Positions 1-11,767 of a stretch of DNA of 64,000 nucleotides are shown here, in pieces. Every line of letters starts with the position of its first letter. Positions within the stretch are counted from its first letter, which is position 1. The notes under the pieces were generated by a model. It was not told the DNA's origin. It saw only the letters and a list, made by a program, of their open reading frames with translations, and did no database searches. Source of the stretch: Varroa destructor (Eukaryota; Arthropoda; Arachnida; Mesostigmata; Varroidae). The stretch spans positions 19,547,509 to 19,611,508 of the forward strand of contig NW_019211458.1 in assembly GCF_002443255.2 (NCBI RefSeq), read 5' to 3'. Made by a program: the position numbers and the translations under genes.

Positions 1-874
1 AATGCCAGCGGCCCTGATAGAAGATATTCTCGTGATACATCGGCAAAACGATGAGCAGACAGCAGCAGGTCAACTCTAAGTGATGCCACCTAGACTAATG
101 ACACGGCTACGTGATGTGCCCTCGCGATAGTAGTATTCGAGCTTCCGTTATTTTTCTAACGGACATCTTAGGCAAATATGAGATGACAATATAAATCACG
201 CTTAGCAGTACCAGCGAACAACCAGCCGTCGACCAGAAGGTGGCTAGCATAGATGGCATGTCTGTTGCTATTACTTCTCGGGACACGATGGGTCGAGACA
301 CCCTTGTTCGACTGCCTGTCGGTATCCTGGGAGAGCGCGAAGAAGATCGAAAACTTCGTTGCTGTCGTTATCACTGAATATAGGAACTCGTTTACAATAT
401 GTATTGCCAGTCATCTATCAGAAAAGCTGAGTCTGTCACATTTATATTGTAAGCTGAACGATATGAATCGCTTTGTTATTATTTCACATATGATGCTAAA
501 CGATATAGATATATGACAGTAATATTGCTACACGTTACAATTGCAACTGGTGTGATGTGAGTACTACTTACTATATTTACCCTGAAACACTGGGCAACTG
601 GTCGGATATATTTGCCAAGGAAAAAGAGTAAAGATTATTAGACCCCGTAGGGAGGAGTAGATAGCATTTAGCTATTGTTAACTGGACAGTATTTAGTTGA
701 ATGTAGAAGTCTCAGACGTTTCGCGTAACGAACTCAATATTATGCCCTTAAGAAAATCGGTATATGGGATATTTTAGCGTATGTTTCACAGGATGACATC
801 TATAAAGAATAAAATGTAGGACCAGCAACAGATTACACATCTAAGTAAGTAACTTGTATCATCTTCATAAGGGA

Positions 875-904
875 AGCAGAGTATTAATGGTAGCAGAGTA
901 TTAA
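875..904 (+). repeat. Tandem duplication, 17-base period
   Basis: AGCAGAGTATTAA occurs at 875-887 and 892-904. Confidence 0.85.
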
Positions 905-1438
905 GGTTCCCTATTGCGCGTAATAGAACAATAACAGTAAGACTTTTTAACTTTTGACCAACTTGCCAGTTTTAGGTACTATTCTAGGCATTCTTAGTAA
1001 GCATAGGAGAGCTGCTAAAGATCTATATATTGCCCTAATAATAACAGCTTATCTACCGTATAGACAATAACCCTATTTTGTTCAGTGTTTTGAAAAAAAT
1101 TGCTTTCCTTTCACAGTTAGTTTATGCGTAGCCCGATAGATTTGCATTCTATATGCTTGAGACTTTCGCGTGACGAAGTCGGCCCCGTCACTTTTAGGAC
1201 GCACTCTATCCTCTCTCATGTTGAAAACTGTTGTAGGTCTTGAGGCTGGTTGCAGAGGGCGCTCGAGAGACTCGCACAGAGAGCCTTATCGACTCAGTGG
1301 CCTCGCCAGGAAGCGCTTAAAGTGCTTGTCCTAACGGACTTAGCTAAGCTGTCGTGTATTTGACTTGGTGCCACGATGGCTGAGCGCTTTCGCGAGGGTC
1401 GGCATCACAGCTATAAAGCTGGACCCATTTGCTTTTTC

Positions 1439-1450
1439 TTTTTTTTTTTT
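1439..1450. repeat. Poly-T run (12)
   Basis: T12 preceded by TTTTTC. It could act as a Pol III terminator, but no promoter was seen nearby. Confidence 0.93.
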
Positions 1451-1637
1451 AGCTTTTTAAGAGGCTAAATTGCGAATAGTGTCTTTCAAGGGCAGTTGTT
1501 GATTGAACTTAGTGTATGTAGGTTCATTAGCAGGCATTGTTTTCTCGATTATAGATAGGGACAATCCTAAATATATTCTTGGAAGGCTGTACTCACTGTG
1601 ACATAATCTCGTATTTCGTGGAACTTCCACTTTTGCC

Positions 1638-2018
1638 TTGCGGGTATCCTCCAACCGTCTACTGATGGACGCAGATCAGAGCCTGCGAGTGATATTAAGT
1701 AATTTTATATATCTAAGATTTACTTTTGATCTAAGGACTGAAGATTATCAGGAGCAGGTCGGGCGTGTTCAGTGCCCTAGGACGGAGTACTTGAGACCAA
1801 ATAGCATGCTCTACTTTAATAACCTCTTCAAAGCAAGCTTAAGGACCGTCGTACCTACTTCTGTGAACGTTGCTGTCTTTAAAGAGACAATTTACTCTAA
1901 AAACAGACGCTCTTCTACTTCATTGATGGCGGCCTGGAAAACAACTACATTGTCTGTACGATGCTTAGTGGACGGCAAAATGTATAAAGCATGTTACATT
2001 GCCAATAGTCATTTATAA
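1638..2018 (+). CDS. Open frame of 126 codons, unknown
   Basis: The frame opens at TTG with an ATG eleven codons in, and ends at a TAA. The composition is ordinary, with no signal peptide, membrane helix or recognised motif. It is one of the longer frames in a moderately AT-rich stretch, but a handful of this length are expected by chance in a window this size. Confidence 0.12.
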   Translation: MRVSSNRLLMDADQSLRVILSNFIYLRFTFDLRTEDYQEQVGRVQCPRTEYLRPNSMLYFNNLFKASLRTVVPTSVNVAVFKETIYSKNRRSSTSLMAAWKTTTLSVRCLVDGKMYKACYIANSHL

Positions 2019-2952
2019 TTAGAACTTATTAATATAGAAGGCGCAGTGATTTTTTACGATCGCAGATAATTTAGCTGAATGATATAATCAGTGTAGAACA
2101 GCTTGTTAGAATCTCGAACAGCCAACGACTTCCCCTTCATAAACGGATCAGCTAAAAAGCAAGCTATCTCACGACGCTCAGGGTAGTAAGTGGCGTTTAG
2201 TATGAATCAGTGAAAGCAGAGGAGTAACGTTGTTCGTGAGCCAATTACGTATAGAATATATGAAGTTGCGGATATGGGTAAAGAAACAAGGAGACAGAGA
2301 GACAGATGACTAGCTGACACACAAGTTGATCTTCATTTTAATATAGTGATAAAGCAGTGTCACGTTGGACATCTTCAAGTCACCGTTGTTCCTAACGCTC
2401 TGCATGCTAATGCATTATGTTAATAAAGACACCGATCTGCTACAACGACGGCCACAGTGTCCAGGTTTCACTTACTATTATGTTGATTATGCCAATACGT
2501 GCGCCTCACATCGCTCTATATGTATAATATACAACGAATAAGGTCATCAAGAGATGAAAAAAACGAGTTAAAGGGGCAGAAAAGCAGCGGCGAGGTCTCT
2601 CATAAGTTGACAATGACGGCAATGGTGACTACTTATTTATGATAAATTCACGAAGATGTTCCCGAGAATGATTTATATACATCTAATACGTCTTTTTTTT
2701 CTGTTGTATCTTTTGCTACTTTCTATTTCTCTGTATTTCTCCCTTCGGGTTTAACATCGTCACTGTTTTCATGCTCTGCTGTTCAGAATGAGACAGCGGT
2801 CCACTTCGTACACGACGACAGGCCTGCGCAGGGTGCACAATCTCCGCGAATTTTCGCCTGACAGCCGCAGGGCATCGATGAGTTCACGCACTCCAGGAAC
2901 TCTGTCGCTTGCTTTCCTCTCTCTTTTCTAAAAAACAAAAAGCTAAAGACGA

Positions 2953-2970
2953 CAGCAGCAGCAGCAGCAG
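2953..2970. repeat. (CAG)6 microsatellite
   Basis: Six CAG units; the minus strand reads them as a leucine run. Confidence 0.95.
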
Positions 2971-3229
2971 GCGCTCCACGACGCCCGGCTCGAGCCTACC
3001 ACGTCCGAGCCACTTAACAGAAGCAGGCCACGCAACATCAGCATGAGGAACGAGAAAAAAGAGGGCCACAAAATACAGCTGAGCTAAATCCTCACAGCGA
3101 GTGGCCTACGAGCGACAAAAGAAGTTCAAGGCATAATAAGAATAGGCGAAGAATCACAAAAAGATCTAGCAATCCTCGTAGAAGCAAAACGGCCGCAGAG
3201 TCATCCATCGACGCACACAACAAAACGTA

Positions 3230-3245
3230 TAAATAAATAAATAAA
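3230..3245. repeat. (AAAT)n tetranucleotide repeat
   Basis: Four AAAT-type units in a local AT-rich patch. Confidence 0.85.
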
Positions 3246-3513
3246 GTTCTCATGTAAAATTAATGCGCACCACATGACGTCGGCCATTCGTCAGACGACT
3301 AGAGAACACAAGGCCTAACTGAATCACACAATTTTAGCGGAGCCGCCGCCGACGAAGGTGAAGTGAGTCAACGGCGAAGAAGCCAGCGGGTAATGAAAAA
3401 ACAACACAGAATAGACAAGCGAAAATGTATAATATAATGGAGGGTACACCATGTAAGGAACATCGATAGAGACATATCTATGTTGATCGTGTACGTTGAC
3501 TTCCCAGCATCGT

Positions 3514-3527
3514 CGGCGGCGGCGGCG
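3514..3527. repeat. (CGG)n short tract
   Basis: Between four and five CGG units, the most GC-dense triplet run seen in the first 10 kb. Confidence 0.85.
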
Positions 3528-4094
3528 CAGCGACATCGACGGAACGTAACAAGCACGAAATAATGATGGCAGGACTGCAAAAGAAAAAGTGAGAAAAAAT
3601 AGAAGTTGCAAAGAGAGAATTAGAAAGAAAATAGATAAACCGCATAGTAACAGATCGAGCGGATACGCACCAGAAGTAGGATGCGTGTCGATAAAGGTCG
3701 GACATAGCAACGATGGCGACGACAAACGGTATTACGCAGTGCTCTGTCGGATGCGACGCCGGCCGTTGCAAGATGGTGGTGATGTGGTTGCTTTTGCGCC
3801 ATCGTATGTCCACTGAATATTAGTATATGCGGACCGCTAGGCAGATCTAGCCTAGAAATATGGCGCCGGGTACTTCAGCTGATGTATCCCCTTCTAGCTT
3901 GCGTCTCAGATATTATGTATTCGTTGTTCAAAACGCATGAAAGAAGCACTGATAGCACGAATCAATGCGCGTTTTTGATTCGAGACAACTCGACATATAA
4001 AAATCTAGAACATCAACTTTGACGAGCAGGTACGATAGCGGTCCGATTGTCCGCTTCCATACAGCTAATTTCTTACTCTACTGCAGATGACAAT

Positions 4095-4112
4095 GGACGG
4101 ACGGACGGACGG
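4095..4112. repeat. (GGAC)4 tetranucleotide repeat
   Basis: Four GGAC units plus a partial fifth unit. Confidence 0.93.
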
Positions 4113-5112
4113 ATGAGTAATAGACATGTTCAAGCGAATTTTTCAACCTTCAGTAGTTTGGTAATATATTTTACGTTTTGCAAGCTTCTTTCTTCTTCTT
4201 TACTTACAGAGTTAAATCGAGCTACTTGAATTTAGCACGAACTGGGGGGCTTAAGGAAACGACAACGAAATAAGGGACAAAGGTATGATCACCCTAAGTA
4301 ACCTTAGATGCGATTGGAACAGAAAGAGCTTGCTTGAAGAAACTTGGCATTCTATATTCATAAATTTAAGACTTCCGGGAAACGTGCCACCATGCCATAC
4401 AAGCAATACTGGATATAGGTGGCCAATGGGAGTTCATTTTTTGATGTCTTGACGATGGCGAACTGTTTGTGTTTGGCGAAGATGTAAGCGTTGGCACAGA
4501 AACAAAAAAGGTCATGCGTTAGAAACCTCGGCCACACTTTAAATGCGCGTCCTGAAAATACATACAGAGATTAGAAATAGCAGGGACCCGCAATAAGTTT
4601 GGGAAGCGCTTAACTGCACTTGTTCTCACTGAGCGGCAACTCTAATAGAACTATCTCCTTCGAAATACGTTGATCCAAACATTGTTCCCCACAGCACGAG
4701 GCACTACTTGGATCAGCGGCATTTTATCATCTACAAAGACTTGCTAGTTACGCTCGATAAAAAGATGAACTCTTCTGTCTTGTCGACATGGGCATCGAGT
4801 GGCGACGTACGGCAAAAAACACAACCTAATTCAATATATACGGGATAGATTTTTTAAATGTGTTTTTCGCTTCTGCTGATTCCTAACGACAAAATCATTT
4901 AAGAATTAGAGTTTTTAATACAGTTGCTCGACTTGGCCATAATGAATCATTGGGCGCGTGAACAGCCAAAGACACAAACAGAACCACCTTCCGTTTGACT
5001 TTTTTGCTACTGACAGCACCGTTTGTACTATATGGAATATAATAAAACAAGGCGTACAATGATGAACTCTAACGTGATTGCGATATCTTATCGTGAAGAA
5101 AAACAAACCAGT

Positions 5113-5133
5113 AAAAAAAAAAAAAAAAAAAAA
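5113..5133. repeat. Poly-A run (21)
   Basis: The longest homopolymer in the window. It could be the tail of a retroposed sequence; no flanking target-site duplication was recognised. Confidence 0.97.
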
Positions 5134-5342
5134 GCTTTGAAACGGCTTGTACGACGAGGTTCTATGTTGTCAACATGTAACAGCCGTAAAATCGTATAAG
5201 GTGCGACGCAGTTCTCACGGTATCTGCTGTTAGATAGACTGTATCGAGAATGTGCGTGTTACATATAATTGGTAATCTGCTTGCAAAGATAACGATATAT
5301 GTTTCTGAATATATAATTTGCTCAGTCTCTCTCAAGTGTTTG

Positions 5343-5354
5343 TTTTTTTTTTTT
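5343..5354. repeat. Poly-T run (12)
   Basis: T12 about 210 bases from the A21 run, on the same strand. Confidence 0.95.
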
Positions 5355-6269
5355 ATACCGACATGTGTAGTAGTATTTGATGTCCGTTAATGAATAGGGC
5401 GTGCACTGGAAAGATTCCACTTGGCCAAAATATCTGGGGACCTTGTGAAGTAATTTTGAAATAACACACCTTCCAGTCATTTTTCTAGCGACACGGTAGC
5501 GATCGTTGTCACGATTGCGCCTATTTTTGACATAGGCACAAGCGCGCTATAGGCTTCACTAATTACTGCGACCGACTTGCTCATCTTGCTGATCAATAAA
5601 GTTCGATCAAAAGCAACGTCTCTACGGGGCCAGTACTATGTGGAAAACTATACTGCAGATCATATTCTAGCAGTGCAGAAAAACGCAGACAGTAGCAAGC
5701 AGATTTGCGTTATTTATAGTAGAAAATAGATGGAAAAACCGGTGAGAAGAGGAGAGCGCAACCGTGTGTGCGGTGCCAACCGTTGTGATTCTATCGATAA
5801 TGCCGTATCTAGGTCTTTACGGACTGTAGCAATAATTTATAATGCTTGTAGTTGTATTGGGTGGCAGTGACAAAACCAGAAATTGGGTAGAGGGCTTGGC
5901 TTGCATCAAATGAAATTTTTGCATTGATTATTGCCACAGTTCAGGAAAATGGAAACAGACTCAGAATGTCATCGGCAGGTCGCAGCAAAATCGAAGGGCG
6001 ACCAGTGTAAACGTGACGAAAAGGGTGTGAGAGCCTGAAAGACTTCCAGTTCTATATGCTGCGGTGTTACAACTGCCCTTAGCTGCATTATATATAAGAG
6101 TGTGTTTCCTTCATTCGTTTTCATTAGCGTCCTCTTACTAACATGAACTTAGGCAAAAAAGACAGGATAGAATAGACCGAATGAAAGTGAATACACAAGT
6201 ATAAATAGGGACATACACATAGACACGAAATCGAAAAAAAAACACGGGTTCAGCACATAGCGGGAAACA

Positions 6270-6271
<2 letters not shown>

Positions 6272-6344
<73 letters not shown>
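6272..6344. repeat. Compound microsatellite (TA)n then (GA)n
   Basis: About 15 TA units run into about 20 GA units after a two-base junction. The antisense reading produces artificial serine-leucine runs in two minus frames, which are not genes. Confidence 0.98.
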
Positions 6345-6345
<1 letters not shown>

Positions 6346-8251
6346 AGTGTACAGCATGGCGAAGGGAGAGAATGCCAAAGTTTGAAAGGCTCGCGTACAA
6401 AAACGGTAGAGTGTACGTCTTCTACGTTCACAGGTGATGCGAAGAAACAACGCCGCATATAACTATGTATATTCGCATCTACACATCCTATCCACTCAGT
6501 TCCACAGGCCATAAAATGGGAAATAAAGATAGCAACAAACGATGAAAACATTCACAGTATAGCCGCAGTGGTATTATCCTACGACCAGCCGCTGCAATAC
6601 GGGAAACGCATCGAAAGACTCAAGCCAAAGTGAGAATATCTGTGTTTGTGTGAGTGTCTACAGAAGACACAAAGAGCGACAGCAGAAGATCACAAGAGGT
6701 GAAGATGCTTCGCCATCACAGGTTATATTAGTGGAACACTTACTTTGTTCGATGAAGCAGAAACGACAGCCATTTTGAAGTAACGAATTGTCGCGGACCG
6801 CAGCGGGCATATCGCCCTGTTCCACCATGCATCCTGTTGTACTGATATAATAGTACAGCCGATGTTAACTGCGCGATTGCCAGATCGACAGCCATGCGAT
6901 TGGTCGCCGGCAATCGAACACAGGCCGCGACAGCAGAACCGAATCGCCCCTGCTCAGCTTAGAAATCTTGGCGATATCCCGATAGAGGGTTGCAGCAGCT
7001 GGTCGCAAACCTGTACAGAGCTTGAGACGGCGACGAGCATGGAGCGGCACGCAAGCTGCCGTAGGCGAACGTCGAGTAAAGGTTCGTCCGCCTACCTTTT
7101 GCCTCGCCGGAGACTCATAGGGAGAGGAAGGAAATGGACGAATCGTAGAAACCATCATAGACACAGTCATCTCAGACGATGTTATGTCGGATGGCTGTCA
7201 CACAACAGCAGGTCTAGTAACGCCAGAACGTTTATCGACACTAAGGAGCGGCAGCCAAGGCAAACGGACAGACCTGCTAAAGAAAAGGGAAAACGGTCTG
7301 TTCATTTTATTGATATTAGCTTGAAAACGATATAAAATGGTGGCCGATAGACGGCTAGCATGGAGAAATAGATTTCTTTTTTTCTCCCACATTAGATCGG
7401 CCTTTGTGGTTGAATCCGAGACTTCGAAACAATGAGAGTGCCGCGCTGCTATCGACAGTTTCTCTAGTAATGCCAACAGAGCGTACATATATATGCATAC
7501 TGGATACCATTTTCAGCGACGTCTCGCTTCAGCTGCTGCTTGAGTCAGAGAAGGCGTTCGCTGACGGACAGAATCAGCTGAGCTTCGTAGACGAAACTTG
7601 GCAACCTTCGAGAGAAAGATGCTAAGATCAAATCGTTTCCTAGACAAGTTTGAACGACGCGCGTAAACAGCTGCAGGAGCGAAACGCATCCGTCCAACGA
7701 AGGCTTGCTGCGTAGAAACTGTCGATGTATAGAAGGCCACGGCAACTGTAATAAGACGAAAGTAGGCTGGCCTCCTTAGCGGCCTGACCAAATAGTTGGC
7801 TTTGATGGCGAACCAAAGAAACTGCAAGATTACTACTGCAGTAAAATCATCGGTGCAAAACCGAGGCAGATATAGACGTTTAGATTGAGGTCAATCGTGT
7901 CGAACTTATCTCGGCCTTCTCTATATGTAACTGCTACATAATATAAATAATAATAATAACGCAACAGGATGATTGTATCTCATGATTCATAAAGTACATA
8001 TCAAATACGGACATACAAATACACACAGAGACACGTTGATAAGGGTCTGCATGCACAGATCAGTGGAGGGTGAAGACGGCGTATTCGTTGAATTATGTGC
8101 AGAAAACGATCCTATGTACATTCCGTTAAAGCTATCTGAACTGCTGTAGTCGGCAGCTTTGTGTAATCCTAGAAAAACCGTGCCACTTACTTCCGGGAAA
8201 CAGATATTATTCTTTCATAATGTATCATATAATTCAGTCGCAACTACTTGA

Positions 8252-8279
8252 ATATATACATATATATATATATATATAT
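8252..8279. repeat. (TA)n microsatellite
   Basis: Alternating T and A over 28 bases with one C interruption. Confidence 0.95.
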
Positions 8280-8950
8280 GCAATCAATTGTTACGACCAC
8301 GTTTTGCTCTTCATTGACGCAGATATGATGCTGTTGCAACGGCTTCACTACATAGCGTGTACAGTTTCACCTTTTAATGGTTTTGCTTACTGTAGCTGTC
8401 TGGTACCCGGATCTTCTATCTGCATCTAACTTCCAATTTGCCTTCCATCATGTGTAACGTACTCAATGCAACATAGAACATAATCAGCTGATGATGGATA
8501 GTCACGATATAGAGCCGGGAGCCGCTGTCGACGTCGCTCAGGTGTACTGACAACAGTAATCAAGTTTAGCTCACCGGCCGCTGACTTTTAAGAGTTGTTC
8601 GTTCTACGACAGGTTTTAATATCGCTGTTTAGCGTTGTTTCAGGAATCTGGTATGGTAGAAAGCTCGACTCCCCGCTAACGTTCATATACGCCACCAGTC
8701 GACGGATTCGATCGCTTCTACAGCTTCAGCAGGCTCGTCCGTTGCGACCTTCGTGCCATTTCAACGTTACTCTACAGAACAACTATAATCGGCTTGTAAC
8801 CGCACGCTGCAAACCACCGTTCGCCGCGACGCCTTCATAAGGAATGAACCTCACCGTCTATTACTTCGCTTATTTCTTGATGGCTATGTCAACGCACGGC
8901 GCCGCGCCGGAAGTACCGACGGATCTTTATTCGTAACCGCGACTTCAGCG

Positions 8951-9505
8951 TTACATACAATAATGAACCTCAGCTTCGGTGTGATGAAAAGTAGTTAAAT
9001 TATATCTACTGACAAGCGAAATACATAAGAGAGAAACGCCTAAAGAAGACGAAGTATTGGCTTTCAGCAACAAGGTTATGTGGATTGATTGTAGGCTAAA
9101 AAATGGCTCGTGCAGCGATATCATTACCTCAGGCAAGCTAAGTCTATGTAAGCCTCCCCTATCTGTTACGTTAAGAGATTTTGTGCCTGGAGTGTAGTTC
9201 TTCTTCGGATACAATTTATCATTGATTCCGTAACGGTGTGTGATCATGTAGTTCGAATATGGGGTGCCAGGCTTACTACAGGTGTCGACTGGACACTGAA
9301 CGAACGAAATAAAAGGCGCAGATGTACCAGATAAGGCTGAGGATAGTATAAGCATCAGCTGAATGAATTGAACATGCGTTAGTTTCGACTGGGCCTCAAC
9401 TTCTATTGAATCAGAACCTTCGTTGTGTTGAAACGTTGAGGAACGAATTCGATGTCCGCCATCATATGGCAAAACTTGTACTGAACTTGTAGATGTATAA
9501 CTCAT
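8951..9505 (-). CDS. Open frame of 184 codons, unknown
   Basis: An ATG-led frame with no stop for 184 codons. A short hydrophobic stretch lies near residues 50-65 (FIQLMLILSSALSG). Beyond it are a few cysteines and two potential N-glycosylation sequons. There is no recognised family, splice support or strong start context. It is among the longest open frames in the window and sits at the limit of chance for this composition. Confidence 0.15.
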   Translation of the reverse strand: MSYTSTSSVQVLPYDGGHRIRSSTFQHNEGSDSIEVEAQSKLTHVQFIQLMLILSSALSGTSAPFISFVQCPVDTCSKPGTPYSNYMITHRYGINDKLYPKKNYTPGTKSLNVTDRGGLHRLSLPEVMISLHEPFFSLQSIHITLLLKANTSSSLGVSLLCISLVSRYNLTTFHHTEAEVHYCM

Positions 9506-10431
9506 ACATTATTGTACTGATTACCTATCAATTGGATAGGTCATTCGCTAAACTCGAGTATAAACCCGATATATTTTGTAACGGTTGAGATTTTCTAAGT
9601 AATATGTATGTAGTCGCACATCTATATCTGCTATTGATGTATTAACTAGCGTATCATCTGTTATTGATGTTAATCTTCCCGGAGTGAATAAACCGTTCGA
9701 TCATTTTTTTTTCGGGCAGTTTTGTTCTTGTAGCCAACAGGAGTGGCTCTTGTGATGTGGGCGTACGGGACCAAAATCAAATTTAGCTATAGGGTTACGA
9801 AGCCAATGACGAACAGTCTTCAAGCAGCTTTGCCACCAGCTTCGAATCCGACCTGGGTTTATGATGTATTGTTTAGCTTATTGCACTTGTTCTCCGATAC
9901 TGTTTCGCCATGTTTTATTTCCCTTTTGCAATATGGTATATTTCTTCTAGTGAAATGTTTAGGGTTAAACTTAATTAAAGTGCTCCTCAACAAGAACGTA
10001 CCTTAATGGTGTTCCACGGTGTTACAAATGCCCCATAAGTGCAGCTATTTATCAGCGAGTCAGACGCCGGCAGTCAGGCGAGCAGTGATATTTACCGGAT
10101 TTAGTATGGTTTAGCATGCGTGTTATGTGGATTATTTATCGAATTGTTCTAGTTTGTCTGTTAGTATCAGTACAATTAGTGCATATACTAAAATACCGAT
10201 ACTAACTAACGTATACTTTGATGTAAAGGGAAATATTCGATAGTATACAAAGCCATAGGTGGGGCGCGTATTCTTAACAGTGGGTCCTTGATCTCGTTTG
10301 ACATGTGACAGCCGAATAGACATTTTTATTTGTACGTGTATATATATAGTGAATAACTCTGACTGGTGATATCAATGGCTATGAGACAACACATTAAACG
10401 CGATAACCGATCCGATCGACGATTTGTCCCT

Positions 10432-10501
10432 GCTGGTCGGAAGCTCTTGGTCTGCTTGGTAATCGACAGACGCTGGCTGCCGGGGTCGTTTCTGAGTCCC
10501 C
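10432..10501 (+). repeat. tRNA-like repeat, relative of the 29.2 kb copy
   Basis: GCTGGTCGGAAGCTCTTGGT and the following CTGCTT match the 29.2 kb tRNA-like sequence except for two substitutions and a two-base insertion. The B-box region here is disrupted (GGGGTCGTTTCTGAGTCCCC). This suggests an older, diverged copy of the same tRNA-derived family. The match is short, so chance is not excluded. Confidence 0.25.
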
Positions 10502-10605
10502 AACCAATGAATTGAGGAGAAAAACGAATTAGCACGGCCAGCAATTTTACGGTGAGGAGAGAAACGATTATCGATTGATTAGACAGTTGATCCCCGGCAC
10601 AACGC

Positions 10606-10676
10606 AACACGTTTGGACGCTAACGTTAGGGACACGTGTTGGTCCAGGTTCGAAGTCGGATGTAGACACAGTTTAT
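10606..10676 (+). repeat. tRNA-like repeat, family B copy 1
   Basis: GGTTCGAAGTC at 10647-10657 resembles a B box. About 21 bases upstream TTAGGGACACGT (10626-10637) is shared exactly with a sequence at 51.74 kb. The two loci align without gaps over roughly 65 bases at about two-thirds identity. It is adjacent to the other tRNA-like remnant at 10.43 kb, as in clustered SINE insertions. Confidence 0.25.
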
Positions 10677-11551
10677 TTTTGTGCTGAAAGACGGGAAAAA
10701 AGTGGGAAGTGATGCCTAGTGACATAAAACGTTTTAATTTGATTGCACCGGGTGAACTCGGCCGATCAACAATGACGGCGACAAAATATTTGGACAATGA
10801 ATCGTTTACATGTTTCGCCACTTCGGCTACTGCTATTAATCCTTCGCTTCAGATCCAGTCGAGTTCGGCATAGAATATAGCGATTCAGGAAGCAATACCC
10901 AGGTCGTTATCGGTAGCGCAGACTAAGCAACCTCACCGCAGTTATCTACCAACTATCGAACACGGATTCAACTCTATCGTCAGCGGTGGCGACGGGACTC
11001 AGCTTCCCCATCCCCGACTTCCTCTCTGCGTTATTCGTATCGTGTGCATTCGCCTTTTATCCGCCACCCTCTTATTTGTCTATGGTACTATCCGCTATTT
11101 TTCGTTTGGGTAGCGCGTCTTCACCTTGCAGCGTTACGTTCTACGAGAAGCATCCATGTTCCAACCCCCCGCGGAGGATGATGCTGGTGTCGTTGCGTCG
11201 GCGCCGACGGGGTCCAGCCTATTCGAGGATTCTTTCGATTTTTTCTTCTATTTTCCGTTATGAGGTGGCGGTGGCGTGAGCAGCAGAAGATCTGGAGGGG
11301 GAACAGAATGTACGTGTCTATGAGGCTGAGCGACGGAGAGAAAGAGAGGGAGCAGCAAACGAATGAGAGATCTTTAGAGACATAAATTTCGGCAGCAGAA
11401 ACGTTCCGAACAGCGACTCAAGGGCCGACGGCCGCTATTGCCGGCTCCAGCAGCAGCGGCGATCGCTGTAGAGTTAGATGAGCGATAAATCTCATCTTAA
11501 ACAAGATATCACACTGAGCAAACATGAACCACAACAGCAGCAACAAGAGCT

Positions 11552-11574
11552 ACGACGACGACGACGACGACGAC
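11552..11574. repeat. (ACG)n microsatellite
   Basis: Seven to eight ACG units, preceded by CAACAGCAGCAACAAG and followed about 180 bases later by TGC repeats. Confidence 0.95.
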
Positions 11575-11752
11575 ACCAACAAGTGACGAAGAATCGCTTT
11601 CGGTTGCGTGCAGCGAATCGAAATAGTTCAGCGACTATGGCTTGAGCGACTTCAACTGTCGCTGCTGCTGTGCCCGGAACGGGCTATGTATCTTCAACGC
11701 GGCAGACACGCATACTTGATGCGCTTCGTGGTTCGTGGTTTTCGACAGTTCT

Positions 11753-11767
11753 TCTGCTGCTGCTGCT
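11753..11767. repeat. (TGC)n short tract
   Basis: About five CTG/TGC units within a stretch that is rich in CAG/CTG triplets from 11.43 to 11.9 kb. Confidence 0.85.

Larger units (their letters stand above)
1..6271. other. Anonymous sequence
   Basis: Apart from the repeats listed and the 126-codon frame at 1.6-2.0 kb, nothing here was recognised. Overlapping frames on both strands at 3.3-3.8 kb reflect local base composition. A short minus-strand frame at 107-301 with a hydrophobic stretch was considered and not called. Confidence 0.6.
6345..10431. other. Anonymous sequence
   Basis: Overlapping frames on both strands at 6.86-7.8 kb are a composition effect in GC-richer DNA. The only notable frame is the 184-codon minus-strand one at 8951-9505. 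No RNA gene or transposon ends were recognised. Confidence 0.6.

Noticed and set aside
107..301. 64-codon minus frame with a membrane-like segment
   Set aside because: No clear acceptor or donor, other frames are equally open, and the window edge prevents checking context.
1589..1594. Donor-like GTGAGT on the minus strand after a short basic frame
   Set aside because: No acceptor or conserved-looking frame upstream; isolated donor motifs are common.
6138..6551. 137-codon minus-strand frame with serine-leucine and tyrosine-isoleucine runs
   Set aside because: The runs are the antisense reading of the (TA)n(GA)n microsatellite; the flanks show no protein features.
6862..7335. 157-codon plus frame
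   Set aside because: Arginine/serine-rich composition of random GC-rich DNA, with an overlapping open minus frame and no recognised domain.
10579..10821. Peptide similarity between minus frames here and at 51710-51955
   Set aside because: The similar strings derive from a short shared DNA repeat with tRNA-like features, so a protein family is not supported.
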